This document shows positions 12,821 to 25,443 of a stretch of 64,000 nt of DNA, in pieces. Under the pieces are notes generated by a model that saw only the letters and a program-made list of their open reading frames with translations, searched no databases and had not been told where the DNA came from. This DNA is from Hofstenia miamia (Eukaryota > Xenacoelomorpha > Acoela). The DNA is taken from positions 872,211 to 936,210 of the forward strand of contig SCFE01000106.1 in the NCBI GenBank assembly GCA_004352715.1, given 5' to 3'. Every line of letters begins with the position of its first letter. The stretch's first letter is position 1. The position numbers and the translations under genes are program-made.

Positions 12821-13252
12821 TTACACAAACGAATTTCCATAGTTAGTAGAATACAGATACTGTCTATCAGAACTGAGTTTATTGGCACGGAGGACTTCTA
12901 TAATTTCATCAATACCATTCTGCAACCTCTTGATATCCGACTTATGAGTTGGGGAAGATTTGCATGAATCAACAGGGGTAGATTGCTTAGACTTTTTCAG
13001 ATAGTCAAAAAGTCTCAGTGCAAAGCCATACGCCTTCTCCAACATCAGTAGCATAGTTCCAATAACACTTGCAGCACTCCAAAGACTAGCTGTAATGAAG
13101 TTGCTAACTTTTGTTACGTAGCCATCTTTCCATTGCACTTCAAGTATGAACTGACATTTTTTCCGTTTCACCGTTTTATTGGAAGCAGCGAGAAATTCCT
13201 TTGGCATCATTTGCTGCATGAAACAACTTGGTGCATCAATGGCAAGACTGAA
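12821..13252 (-). CDS. putative terminal exon, membrane protein of unknown family
   Basis: The longest convincing open island in the window: 143 codons and a stop on the minus strand, after an acceptor (gcaaatttttag) at 13253. Codon use is balanced and GC is well above background. The order is: a Met/Cys-containing start; a basic patch (KTVKRKKC); F-I-L-E-V-Q-W-K-D-G-Y; a likely membrane-spanning segment (SLWSAASVIGTMLLMLEKAY); a Ser/Pro/Lys linker; then an amphipathic helix (DIKRLQNGIDEIIEVL) before the C-terminus. This layout fits a tail-region membrane protein with a cytosolic coiled-coil end. I do not recognise the family. The entry phase is zero, which would also fit splicing from the 25974-26124 exon, making it either an alternative 3' end of gene B or a separate gene inside its intron. 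Confidence 0.55.
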   Translation of the reverse strand, partial: FSLAIDAPSCFMQQMMPKEFLAASNKTVKRKKCQFILEVQWKDGYVTKVSNFITASLWSAASVIGTMLLMLEKAYGFALRLFDYLKKSKQSTPVDSCKSSPTHKSDIKRLQNGIDEIIEVLRANKLSSDRQYLYSTNYGNSFV

Positions 13253-14013
13253 CTAAAAATTTGCTAATTTAGTCAATGAGTTACATACGTATTTATCCTA
13301 TAATCTGAGAAAAAGTGTTCTTCACAAAGCGCAAAATTGGAGTACAATTCTAAAATATTAATTCATTTAAAATTTTAGAATGATGAAAGTGTATTTACTT
13401 CTTTTACATGGTTTGAACTTTGAAGTACAATTATATTGAAATGATATTTATATACGTGAAATTAATTGATGCTTGCCTGGAAATGTTATTAGAAATTTTC
13501 ACAGAAAAGTAATCTTAACTAGTTATTAAAAATGTAAGAATTATTAAAACAATGGAAATTTAAATTGAAGATCAATGTCCACATTAGGTCTTGCATTGGC
13601 TCACATTCTTTCTACGAGGGTATAATTTGATAACTCAATATCTGAAAAATTAAAATAAGTGACACAGTTTTCACAGAAGAAAGTCCAAGTTTATTAAGGG
13701 CAAGACTTTCATTCCCCAATTACCTGCCACGACACAAATAATATGTAAGATATTAGCGTTGTTCAAAAGGTAATTTTTCACATTTCTTTCATTAACCCCT
13801 CAAATTTCAAGTTTGACGATAGGAAACTCCACTCACTTAATTTCAACTAATAAATAATTGTTATACGAAGGGCAAGTGACTTAAAATTTCAATGATTTAG
13901 GAAAATACGTCTAAAGCATTTGCTTTCGTAAGCTACTTTACCATATTTGCTGAAAATTGTTGTTTGGGGTTTTATCATCAACATTACAATTTGAAGGAGT
14001 AATTCAAAATATC

Positions 14014-14068
<55 letters not shown>
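14014..14068. repeat. (TA)n microsatellite
   Basis: A TA array with one G interruption near 14031, lying just left of a hAT-like MITE. Confidence 0.95.
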
Positions 14069-14072
<4 letters not shown>

Positions 14073-14104
14073 GTGTAATTATTTCAGAATAATATAATTC
14101 ACAT

Positions 14105-14498
14105 AGAGATGAGTGCGGTGCGGTAATACCGCGGTTTACACAATTGCGGTAGTTTGCGGTAGAATTAAACCAAATTGCGGTGGAATAAAAGTTATACAGG
14201 TAAAGTATTTCTCAAAAAACTGTTTCTGAAGCAAAATTAAGAGATTTCAAACCCAAAATATTTAAAGTAATGCTTACATATTTCATTGAAAATTCGATAG
14301 TACCTTAGTAAAATGGAGTGAAATCACAAAAAACCTATTAAATTGTTCTTAAACTTTTCTACGAATGATCCATAATACTAAAAAAATAATTCAGAAATAA
14401 GAATATTTTCTTACAAAGATAAAAATAAGCATTGTTGCGGTGAAGTTTTTTTTCTGCGGTGGCAATAATTTTGAAAAACCTGTACCGCGCTCATCTCT
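14105..14498. mobile_element. hAT-like MITE with subterminal TGCGGT repeats
   Basis: The left end AGAGATGAGTGCGGTGCGG and the complement of the right end, AGAGATGAGCGCGGTACAGG, form a terminal inverted repeat. The flanks carry the same 9 bases, AATTCACAT (14096-14104 and 14499-14507), of which 8 would be a hAT-type duplication. Counting a shared T, the ends start T-A-G-A-G, which fits the hAT rule. TGCGGT recurs several times close to both ends, like transposase-binding repeats. The centre is AT-rich and non-coding. A relative lies at 38469-38635. Confidence 0.75.
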
Positions 14499-14507
14499 AA
14501 TTCACAT

Positions 14508-15871
14508 GCTTTTTGAAAACACATCAAGGCTATTTTAAACATCAAAGAAAGATTAGTGAAAAGAATGTGAACTAAGACAGTGATTTCATTAAAGCATACT
14601 GATAATTGTTAAAATTTATAGAAAGAAAGCTGATTTATGCAGCTTTTTTTGCCTAAAACAGACACCGTCTTCTTCACTATATATTTGATCTCGTGAAAGA
14701 ATTATCCTCAAAAGAATTACGCAATGATGGAAATGTGTGCATTTATCTTTCAGCAAAATCAATAAATGTTTCAGGAAGTAACTAATATTTGCAGAGTCAT
14801 TGTTTTGTAACAAAATTTCAAAAAACCTGACGCTAGTTTTAAGAATACTGAATTATAACAATTTATGTTTGTAAACATGTTTTTATATAATGCATTAATT
14901 TCTAGGAAATTGCAAGTAAACAGGTACAAATGATGAGATCTCCATTTTTCAAAATAAGCCAGTTATTATATATATTAGCCTCCTAAGCTTGAGGAGATAT
15001 TATTTGTCGCTGTGATCAATTATATTAAAGACATCCAAATTTTGGTATGCATTAACAGTTAAAAGTCTAAAAATATAATGGAGCACTTGAGAGTAATATC
15101 TTAATTATATTTACTTTGCATCAATGAAAGTCTAGGTTACATTTAGAACACTACTATTTTCAGATTTATTCTGTAAAAGTCAGCAATTTTCTGTATTTTA
15201 TAATTTGCTTTATTTATGCATACTCAATAATAGTAGATATGTCGCTAAACATGATTTTCAATAAATGTGTCTTCTTGAAAGGTCCCCATCAAGTAAATAT
15301 TAATGTTTCATTAATCAATCTACTGTTTTTATATTTTTTAATCAGCCTTCAAACAAAGTTTTGTAGCATTACCAAGAAAATTGCATATTTTTTTAAATTT
15401 CTTTAGAAAAACCAAAAAAAATTCAATTTTTTTTAAAATACATTGGAAATGATATTTTTCAACCTAAAAGGTTGAAACGGGTGCTTGGTTTGCCGCTAAT
15501 GTGATTTAAGAGAACAAGGTTTTTGAAAAACACTATATGTTAAATTAACGTTTCTTATCAATCAAAATTAAAATGTATGTTGAAATAAAAACATTATGAA
15601 ATGAGAAATATTTACTAACTGCAAACAATTCTACATATGTGGACATTGGAATTGTCTTATTAGTCCAATAAATTTACAATTTAAATGAAAACATGTCTGT
15701 GCAATGGAAAAACTAAGCATATACTTTAGTTAATAAGAAGCATTTTATTTTGAGCAGTACAGTTTACATTAAAAGTATGGCCTTAACTTTGATATAAATT
15801 GAATTTTTCTCAGAAGTACTTTTCGAAAGACAACAAATAAAAACGTAAAAATATACTTTAAATTATACAAC
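14508..15871. other. AT-rich non-coding stretch
   Basis: No exon with usable splice sites and no transposon ends seen. Confidence 0.45.
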
Positions 15872-16089
15872 CTGATGAGCGACATAGAAGAAGGGACGCG
15901 GTTTATGCTAAAAGCATGTCAAAATAAAATGTGTACCATTTAGTAATTGTAGAAAAGATGGATATGGGCCAAATTTAAGGCCCGGTACGTAAAATGCTCC
16001 CTCAGATACGTTTTCAGCCCATGAAATTGGTCGATCACCCCTATTCAACAAATTGATCATATTGCTGAGTCCAAGCTTACTAGAATTTT
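15872..16089 (-). pseudogene. broken coding-like island, unrecognised
   Basis: After a very pyrimidine-rich acceptor (ttatttcaattttgctag), the minus strand is open for about 58 codons. They include L-L-N-R-G-D-R-P-I-S-W and F-Y-V-P-G-L-K-F-G-P-Y-P. There is then one TAG, after which the same frame continues R-P-F-F-Y-V-A-H-Q to CAG|GTTGTA. The composition on both sides of the stop is coding-like, which suggests either one damaged exon or two exons whose 29-base gap is too short to be an intron. I cannot identify a family. Confidence 0.35.
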
Positions 16090-18811
16090 CTAGCAAAATT
16101 GAAATAAGTCCAAAATAAGAAAAAAACAAACTTAAAAGATTTAAGCTTTGTTGCTAAAATTATTTTTATTCAACCCGTTGCTTCTAAAAAATCTCCATCC
16201 AGCAAACAAGAGTCGATCAAACTACGAATCCAAGTATAAATCCAAGTTCACAACCCACGAGTACAAGTCCGATGTTGTTCAAAATAAAATATGACAAATT
16301 TGAAAACTATAATGTCCAGAACGGCAATCAGCTAAAGTAGGATTAGAATTAACGAACGGTAACATTATTTCTTATCCTAAATCTTGGCAGAAAATGTAGA
16401 CGAGTTAACATAATAAAACACTTGACTAAATTTCGTTTTCTTAATATTTTTCTATTTTAAACATCACGAGTCCGATTCCAAGTTCGCGTCCTTAGAAAAG
16501 ATGCAAAAATAAATATAGGTGTTCGCATTTATAGTAGGGAATAAAATTTGTGAAAGTCAATAAAAAGAATCTATAGCCTAACATTAAGATTATTCACGAA
16601 GTAACGTTTTATGTTTTTTTAGTAAAAAACGGCAATTCTTATTGAATGAAAAATTTTCAAAATGGCGAAGGTGCAATACAATTTTGAAATAGCTTGAAAT
16701 TCCTTACATTTCCTTTGTCTGAACGCCGTACCCATTAGAAAAATACGAAGCATTTAATATCAGTTAAATAAATAACAAGGATTCGACAAATAAATAAATC
16801 ATATGGCAGCAATTTTTGCGTAACCAAAGACTTTATAAACGAACTGAGTGATAACAAAGGGAAGCAAGTTTAAATATGGTCTCTATTCTAAATATAATCA
16901 GAGGATACTAATGCATACAATGTACACCCTAATCTATCTGTGTCACAAGAGTTAACTGAATTGATTATATTTTTAGTATTTAGCAAATATATTAAACTTA
17001 AAATGCTTAGATAGAAAGAAATAATAATCATCCTTAAAATTTTAATAAAGTTTTTCTAATGATTTATTTTACTATGTACAATGTTATTTATGCCTTGTAC
17101 AATAAGAAAAAGCGAATCCAAATTTGAAAATTTGTTGATTTCAAAATTAGCAAATTTTAAGAAAATAATTTGCTTCTAAACATGATGATTTTCATTATAT
17201 TAATGAATCAACAATTGATTTTCGATATCGAAAATGCTTGGGTTTCAAAGAAAAGCGCGCAATCGCTGCTTTTTTGGAATAATTAGTTTTCTCTAATAAA
17301 TACATGTAGTGGATATTTGGTTATTAATTGTGGATTTCATTTCAAAATTGCAAAATCAGAAATTTCTAAAATTAATAAACATTTTCAATTGATCCTTGAA
17401 CCAGAATAAAATTTAAAAACTGACTATATAAATGGAAATTTAAGCTATTTTCGTTAAAATTACTTGAGCAATAAATATGCTTATATACGTTTGCTAGTTC
17501 TAAATCAGGAGTCAAAATTATAACTAAAAGTATTCGTAAAATTTATTCACAATCCAATCTAACTATTCTAACCGGAAAATTTAAGGGGCAGAAGTGTTCA
17601 ATGGCAAAGGAGGGTTATCCAGATCCTTTTTAAAAAAATAATGTATTTTTCAGAGAACAGTGCACTTCTCCAATGAGAATATAAAACTCATTTCAACAAC
17701 AACCACGCATTGAATAGAAATTCTAAATCTTACAAATCATCAAATTATTTGCATAACATTGTCATTTGTAGTGCTTATCTACTATGGCAGCTCATTTTGA
17801 AATGTTAAACCCTGTCAACATCCACAACTTTGAATGACTGTCTAGCCGTAGTCTAAGCATGAAGTTACGCCCATGAATATTAAGTGTTAGTTAAGATCCT
17901 TATCTAGTTACTTCATTTGATTGAGTGCATCACAAGTAATTTTCAATGACAAGCTAAAAAAACTAAATTGTTTTTAAAGTAACCATTCTTTGTAGTATAA
18001 TTCAAGAAAAATATGAATTTTTTATGATATTCAAAGCCTTCCAAGCTGAATTTTATTTATAATTTTGAATTCCGCCTTTGTACTCCGCAGCTGTGGAACG
18101 CTAAGAATTATAATTTTAATTGGATTAGATAGATAGTCATCGTCTCTTTGAAGTCTCCTGTTAAAAACTCCGGTAGGCATGTGATAGGGAACAAAAATGT
18201 AAAAGATATAAATCCAAGTTTAATTCAACTTAAGGTACGGGTGAATTATCCTTTGAATGAAATATATTTAACATCTGCAGTATTATAATACTTATTATTC
18301 AACCCAAGCCAGAAAAACTTCAAAAAATACTTTAAAAAGATCCATCCTTTAATGAATAAAATTCATCTATATTTTATTTAATATAATAAATTTCAAAGCA
18401 GTTCTTGAAAAACTATATTGCAATTTTTTATCAATGTTTGCTAGACCAATATTTTTAAATTCTATATCTCAAAGAAACGTCTAGGAATTTAATTTTGTCT
18501 ACTTTAATTGAAGTGGATTTTATAAGTCTAGAAGTAGAATGATGAATAAAGAACTTTATATTCCAAAAGCTCATTGGGGAAAACACTTAAAATTTGGTGT
18601 ATTCTTGAACAGAGATCTTGACAACTTCTTGGATGTAAAGGATAATGATGCATTGCAATTTTTAATAAAAAAATAAGCGCTTAGAGCACCTTACTTAACC
18701 TTAGTTAACCCCAAATAACCCATGAATGTAGGATAAAGTATCTTCCTTTTTAAGTTCGCTTTAAAATTGTGTCCCTTCACGATCTCTTTACGGTAATCTA
18801 TGCCAAAGGAT
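16090..18811. other. AT-rich non-coding stretch
   Basis: A patch at 16200-16290 repeats words like caagt and cgagt, reminiscent of decayed repeat DNA. Nothing else is recognisable. Confidence 0.4.
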
Positions 18812-19203
18812 GGGCTGGTACTTTAAATGGATACCACATTTCTCAAAACGAATATCAAATATCTCAAAACGGATACTAATTAAAAAGACTGTTTAAGCGA
18901 CAGCACTTTGATAAGACATCAAATATTAGAAAGTTTTTAAGTGACTATTTTCAACTCAATGAACATAGCAATATACCTTCGCAATTTCTGCTAATTTAAT
19001 AAATATAATAGTGTAGAATTTTCGGGTGACAATACTTTGCATGACTTCGGAAAGCACACTGTCAAAAATCTGTGTCTAAATGCTGTTCATTTAAAATGAC
19101 ATTTTAACCAATTTAATTGGCTAAAACAACTTTGTTGCTCAGCAACATCAGTATCCGTTTTGAGGTATTTAATATTCGTTTTGAGAATTTAAAGTACCAC
19201 CTC
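18812..19203. mobile_element. long-inverted-repeat (foldback-type) MITE
   Basis: The left arm (about 18812-18879) and the complement of the right arm (about 19148-19203) match over roughly 60-70 bases with few differences. Both run GGTACTTTAAAT, then CTCAAAACGAATAT, then CTCAAAACGGATACT. The interior is unique AT-rich DNA with no open frame. The outer flanks (aaaggatg and aatagatg) are alike in six of eight positions and could be a decayed 8 bp target duplication. The superfamily is uncertain. Confidence 0.65.
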
Positions 19204-20640
19204 AATAGATGTGGCCACGTCAAAGATTTGAAAATGTGTTAATAGGCTAGAAGAATATTATTCAAAAATATTTACCATTGTTCATAGTTATATGCAACTA
19301 AGACATTTTTTAGCAAGGCTATTACTCTAAGAAAAACTTTAAGTGCTATCAAGAAATTTATAATTTTCTTGTATATTTTAAAAAATTGATATTAGAAGAA
19401 ACTAAATAACAGTATCATTGTAAGGAAATGCAACCACCACTGATAAATGCGTCATAATAATGTAAGTGTTGGCATTTATAAAGAGTAAATACTGAAGCAC
19501 TTTTAATCTTGATATAAACTCGTTATTGTTTTTGATAAGAAAGGCATGACCAGTGTCAGTGTAATTCAGAACGCCTTTAACCTCAATTAATCAAATTTTA
19601 AATGTATTTATAAATATTTTTTCTACTGATCAATTACTTACAAATCTTCTCTATTCAAAGAGTAAGATGTATTAATTACATAGTATAGAAAATGATTGCA
19701 TTTAGATATTATACCCATTGCATCAAAGATGAAAAATTGTAAAAAAATAGCTGAATAATCGTTCTAGGCATAACCCGGGCCCTAATTCAACCACTTAACT
19801 TTTTTACTAGTTGCTGGTTTTTAATACTCTAATCATCCCACAAATAATAGTTTGTTTCTTGATCCACCTAGAGCATGTTTTTTAGTGTTTAATTGCTATT
19901 AATATATTTTAATATTTAAATTCTAAGTACAAATAGAACAATCAATAATGATCTTTGAAATAAATACCTGATATTCAAGTTGAAATTAGAAATAGCAATT
20001 TACAAGTTTTCTACAAATAACGTTGTTCTTTGACATTTTTTACATTTTTGATTGTATTTATATATGCAAACATTTTTAGTTTCTAAGGCTAAGTATCTCA
20101 CTATATTGCTACAGACAGTTCTCAAAACAAAAACTCAGCCATTTGAAGTACTCTATTTTAGCAACAAATATTCCAAATTTATGCCATAGCACTAAAATAT
20201 CTTATTCTCCAAATTTAATTTAATCAAATGTTTCTTATGATTATGGTGACGTATCATAGTTTATAATCAAATTTCAATAAACCTTAATGTGCTACTCAAG
20301 GTATTCAAACTACGTACAAAAATAGAAGCGGCAAACCGAAAAAGTCATTTAGTAAAAATTTATTAAAATGAGTAAAATTATTTATATAAGATGTTAAAAC
20401 CAAGTTAGACAGGTTTGCAATATGAACATTGCTATTTGCTGAGCTAACAGTCAAATTTGCTTTTCAACGAAGCGTTATAGCCCATCTAAAGCAAAGGTAT
20501 CATAGCTGATAGCAGAGTCACATTGATGGAGATAATAGATGCTATCTTCAGTTATTATGAACTTACAAACTTCCATTAATGTATTACAGTTGCAGTGATA
20601 AAAAATATTTTAAATTCTAATCAAAAGTGGTATGTCATAA
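19204..20640. other. AT-rich non-coding stretch
   Basis: Nothing recognisable on either strand. Confidence 0.45.
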
Positions 20641-20769
20641 TCAGAAGTAGTTCTTGATTTTGATTTCAAAATTTTCAAAGGTTTGCATGTCTTTGTCAAA
20701 AAGTTGTTCAGGAATCCTCTCATGATACGGTGCGACTCTTTTTCGAAGTCTCATGTAAAATTTCAAACT
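20641..20769 (-). CDS. candidate terminal exon, unrecognised
   Basis: The minus strand reads 42 codons and a TGA after an acceptor (gtaatgataacttcatcag). The island is GC-richer than its surroundings and highly charged: M-R-L-R-K-R-V-A-P-Y-H-E-R then IPEQLFDKDMQTFENFE. Entry phase is zero. It could be an alternative last exon of the gene whose exons lie at 25-27 kb, or the tail of a dead element. No family recognised. Confidence 0.35.
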   Translation of the reverse strand, partial: SLKFYMRLRKRVAPYHERIPEQLFDKDMQTFENFEIKIKNYF

Positions 20770-22016
20770 CTGATGAAGTTATCATTACGGATTTCTATTA
20801 GACATTGAGCATATTTGGTAAATGAACATTAAATTAACACATTTAAAAATTTTAAGAACATGTATACTGCACAGAATATATCACGAGCCTAGAATCATAT
20901 TGCGTTAACCCACATTTTGATGTTAGACTAATGAGGCTATTAAAGATAAAGCCACTAATTTCCATACTTTAATTACTTCATCAACATAATTATCATGTTT
21001 AAATGGAAGATATTTACAACATGATTTAGCTCATGCCTAGGATTTTGAACAACATATTTAGTAAGAGTAGTAGAACAGTTTACCCCACTAGCGTCCTCAG
21101 TTCATCATATATGATAAAATCAATTAAATGGACGTCAAGAATATATGAAATATATTTAAAATAACTAAACAATATAATGTGAGTTTGTATTAAACCATAC
21201 ATAACTTTTATGTTAAGCCTCATTATTGCAAATTCAGATTTATGAATTAAAACTAGTTCTGTAATAGAGTACCTGGAACCTTTGTATATCTCGAAGCAAC
21301 GGGCATTTCTTTTATTTGTAAATTCAAAAATTTGCAAAAAAACTAATTTTAAGTTATTGACTTTTAAAAATTTTACAATGTCCTTAGTTATTCAATTCCA
21401 AGGAAAATGAAATAAACACATTTCCCCAAAATTGGTAATTATCTGGATTATAGCTTTGTAATTGGAATGAATCAAGAAGCATAATTTCTGCTTACTGTAA
21501 AATATAGCAAAAATTCTATACTCAATGACATTTCAAATTCATATAATTTCCACATATAAGCTTTTTCATCTTCGGAAGACCTTGTCAAGTATTTATCCAC
21601 GCTAATATGAATATTAATTCAAATTGGCTTGAAGATTTGTCATATTACTCTCAGTACTATAACAAGATTATCTTATTAAAGAAGTAAATATATATTATTA
21701 AGTGCGTCAATGACTATAATGAATGTCGAATTGATGCAAGCAGAACAGATAATGTTTGCTACATCTGAAGAATTTTACACAACTTTCAGGGCAATCTGCT
21801 GTATCTCAAATGTTCAAAATTAAAAACATAATAGCAGTAGAGTAATCTCAACAGAAATTGAGAAATAGTCAACAATCTAAAACAATAAATGAACGGAATT
21901 TCACATTAATTTAAAATTCTACTAAACAAAAAATCAACAAGTCGAACTAAAAGCTGGCTGTAAATTTAAAAATATTTTCACAAATGGGTTAATTGCGGTT
22001 CAGATTTATGACATAC
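20770..22016. other. AT-rich non-coding stretch
   Basis: Nothing recognisable. Probably intron if gene B is real. Confidence 0.4.
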
Positions 22017-22063
22017 TTTAACCTAGTGGACTGCCCTTCTTGCATAACATCCTCAAATTTCCC
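22017..22063 (-). CDS. gene B internal exon, candidate
   Basis: A 47-base minus-strand exon between an acceptor (aaatttaattgtcag) and a strong GTATGT donor (complement of 22011-22016). It reads G-K-F-E-D-V-M-Q-E-G-Q-S-T-R-L plus two bases. The phase-zero entry follows the phase-zero end of the 25974-26124 exon. The two trailing bases (AA) are completed by the single leading base of the 3236-3377 exon. The exon is short, so the support comes mainly from phase and splice-site agreement. Confidence 0.4.
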
Positions 22064-24180
22064 CTGACAATTAAATTTCATATTATTAAATGTAGCCAAT
22101 GAAGCCTATATTTCAGCGAATTTAAACATGAAATGCAGAAGTCATTCAATGTGATTTACGCATAAATCTTAAAACATCCCGAATTTATATTTAAAATAAT
22201 TGCATTGCCGTGATTTCAGGACAAGTACCCACCCTTGACCGCTATAATTAATTCCATCAAAAATACGTTGGCATCAATTCCACGCCCCAATAACTCAACA
22301 GGATTTACTGTTTGATGTTCTGTTTGTTAATGGAATGATATAGTTGACATGACGTTGTAAGATATAAAGTAAGAGGAAGATGTATGTTAGTACAATTCTG
22401 AAGATTTCTAGGCCCATCTCACACAAATTTCAGGCCCATCCTTGTTACAACTCTGAGTCAAAATAATAGGTGTCATGTTTTGAGTCGGTTATTGTATATT
22501 TCAAAGACTTATGAAGCATTCAAAATTGGAAAAATCAAAATCCTTATAATTTATATTGTTGAAAAGCTAAATTTATGTTAAGTGTTTAACTGTCAGACTG
22601 TAAATATCTGTTAAGATAATCTGGAAACAAAATATTTTATTTTTAAGAGCTTGCTACAACATGAACATATTACTGCTCTCAATTTAACTATGAAATAGGG
22701 ATTGCTTACCGAAGGCCATTGTATTTCATTGGAATATAGTTACTTGTCCCTGACTTACTTCGATAAATCCAAAATTTTCTGCTGTTCTAACATTAATAAT
22801 TTGCTTAACTTCAGTAAAATTAGATATTTTCAAAATTTGCTTTAATACACATTTCAGTGAAAAATATCTTTCAAATTGCATAATTGCATTGATAAATAAT
22901 CAAATTTATTAATCGTAGCTCCATGGAAAGTACGCATGTTCACGCATGTAGAATTTGTGATAGCACTGAAAAGGATTCAACGTTTGGTTTGCAAACACTT
23001 TCTCAGTATAAAAATCTTAGACGATTCTTCTTGTTTGTTCGTCCTTCAATATAATTTCCAGCCTACAAATAAGAAATTTTTACAATTGATTGAAAAACTT
23101 TTCAAATCGTCATTTATAAAAAAAGATTTGTCTACTTTTATCCAATTAATGTTGCAAATTAGACATCTTTGACATATTTTGCTTACTATAGAAAAGCTAG
23201 TCCCACCTATCTCATCAAAACATGGTCAGCTGTTGAATTTGAACAAGGCCTCTATTTCCAAGTGATTAATTTGTTATAATATTTAAATATTTTCGGAAAT
23301 TGTTGGAATACTTCGCCTATTGAAACTTAATAAACGAATTAGTAAGATTGAATATCCTAAATCCGAACACTAGCCTTGCAGCAAGCGATCAAATAAGAGA
23401 TATTCACACAGGTTTTTAAAGCTATCAAAGCGTTATGTAATTAGAATACCCACGGTGTATATTAACAGTTACAATGATCATTTATTTTTTTTTCATTACT
23501 AAGTCGTATTAGTGATTGCAGCTTAGCTCAATGTAGTTCAGTAAATGAAATTTGTCTGCCTTGTAGACATGAAAACAATTTTGAAGAAATCATAAAGATT
23601 TGCAACCCGTTTCGGTTCTTAGTACATTCATTTAGCAATTCAAATTACTTAAGAAATAGGATAAGCTATGGTAACAGTTTTCCTAAAATGGCAAACCTTG
23701 ATCCCCAAATAATAAAGGTAATTCTCAGAAAGAATCTAAGTTTAGCAAAGAATACTTCGAAAGAGATATGAAATATATAGAAAACACCATTAAGCTCGAT
23801 TGACATTGAAAGAAAAAAATATGATTATATCTAATGGTTTACATTGGCAATGTTTCTCTGTCTATGATTAAACAGAATATTAACAATTCTTTAGTTTGCC
23901 ACCAAATTAATACATTTATTCTGAGTCAAATTCAATCATTTGTAGTATTATTTGAAACTGCTAGAGCAGAAAATTTTAAGTAATTGCAGAATTCGTTAAT
24001 TTCACAATATAATGCAAGGCCAAGGAAACTGAGTTGTTTTCAATATTACTATACAAACAGTCAATATATGTTCACTAAAAAAACTTAAGAATATAAACCT
24101 TGATTAGGTAAAATTTAACCATATACAGTACATATCGTAGCATTCCTTATATTTTTACAACAACTATAACATTTTTGTAG
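22064..24180. other. AT-rich non-coding stretch
   Basis: The open frame near 22936-23172 on the plus strand has chance-like composition. No splice-bounded island seen. Confidence 0.4.
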
Positions 24181-24258
24181 GCAATTCAAGAGATGAATAT
24201 CAGCGGAAAATTTATGTTCAAGCCTGGCCCGGACCTCGAAGCATTAAGTCAAGTCTAG
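24181..24258 (+). CDS. candidate terminal exon, plus strand
   Basis: After a good acceptor (ctataacatttttgtag at 24180), 25 codons and a TAG read A-I-Q-E-M-N-I-S-G-K-F-M-F-K-P-G-P-D-L-E and on. The block is GC-rich against its flanks. The CCGGGCC-like core could instead be decayed repeat DNA. No partner exon found. Confidence 0.25.
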   Translation, partial: AIQEMNISGKFMFKPGPDLEALSQV

Positions 24259-24379
24259 GAATTCACTGATTTGCGTTACTATTGCTTTATAGTAAATTTT
24301 TCCAATTTCTCTTCCAAAAGAGTCTCATGTCCGTTACAACCCTACCCGAGTAATTTCAATAGCTGAGCAGACTGTTATC

Positions 24380-24430
24380 TTTTGACCCAAATAGACTCGC
24401 AGCCCACGCGTGTTCTCATAAAGTTGGCAA
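24380..24430. repeat. dispersed repeat, copy 1
   Basis: TTTTGACCCA, a GACYCRC core, GCCCAC and TTGGC occur here in the same order and similar spacing as at 25395-25443, about 1 kb away. This suggests two diverged copies of one repeat. Boundaries are not resolvable. Confidence 0.4.
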
Positions 24431-25394
24431 CATTTGTGAAATCTTGTCTCGCAGTCGGCCCACATACTTTTAGTCGAATAATCAGTGTGTTATCAAAAAT
24501 AGGAACGAAAAACTTGAAAATTAAGCAGTGTAAGGAAAAAACTGAAAATATGCATAGAAATTATTTTAAATATTCTCTTTTTGCCCACACTTCAACTCGC
24601 ATTTGACTTAATTTTGTCAGTACCCTCATGAATACTTTTTTCCGAAAGGGCCCTTCCATCCTCAAGGCAATTTATCCCATTCCTATATCAAATACGTTCA
24701 ATATATCTATTACATACTCATCTTTTATTGCGAATAGGTGAGTACTTACAAACTAACAAATAGTTAATAGTTTTTTCAGCAAATATTTTAAATATCTATT
24801 ACTGCTCAGAGCTCATTCTTGCAAGTAATTATTTTTTGTTTACCAAAAATTGTGGAAATTCACATTTAAAATATAGAAATCAAAGTGAACATTTTTGCGC
24901 TTATTAAGTTTAATTCACAAAATCTAGATTTCTTGTGGAATTTACATACATTTATTGAAAATATTATAGTAATAAAACGCTTTACTTAATCCCATATTAA
25001 AGAGAAATAAAGAAAATTGCTCTTAGTTCATGAAAATGCTCATTTTAAATTACAGTGTTATATTAAAAAGAGTTAATATTTCGTTATGTATTAGGGAAGA
25101 ACAAAAGCTTTCTAACAAAACTAATCTATTACCAGCAGCGATTACCAAACTCCTTACAAGGCAGGTGGGTGGAAATTTAAGCAGAACAAATGATAAGATC
25201 ATCGAACAATTTGCTATATGGAAAATGACAGTTTAGCAAATACAAGTTTGTTCTATTAGGACGCAAAAACTTAAAAAGCATCCGTAGACAATTTGGTGGT
25301 AATCAAGCAACGGACGTATGCATTGGTACTCTAATCCAAAAATCAGGCATAATCCTTTCGGATTTTTCTATTGTGATGAAGAACGGTAGTTAAT

Positions 25395-25443
25395 TTTTGA
25401 CCCAGAGTGACCCACGGCCCACATTCTTTTTAAAAATTGGCCA
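25395..25443. repeat. dispersed repeat, copy 2
   Basis: Partner of 24380-24430: TTTTTGACCCA, GTGACCCACGGCCCAC and TTGGCC in the same order. A short open minus-strand piece next to it (about 25470-25560) may be part of the same repeat rather than an exon. Confidence 0.4.
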
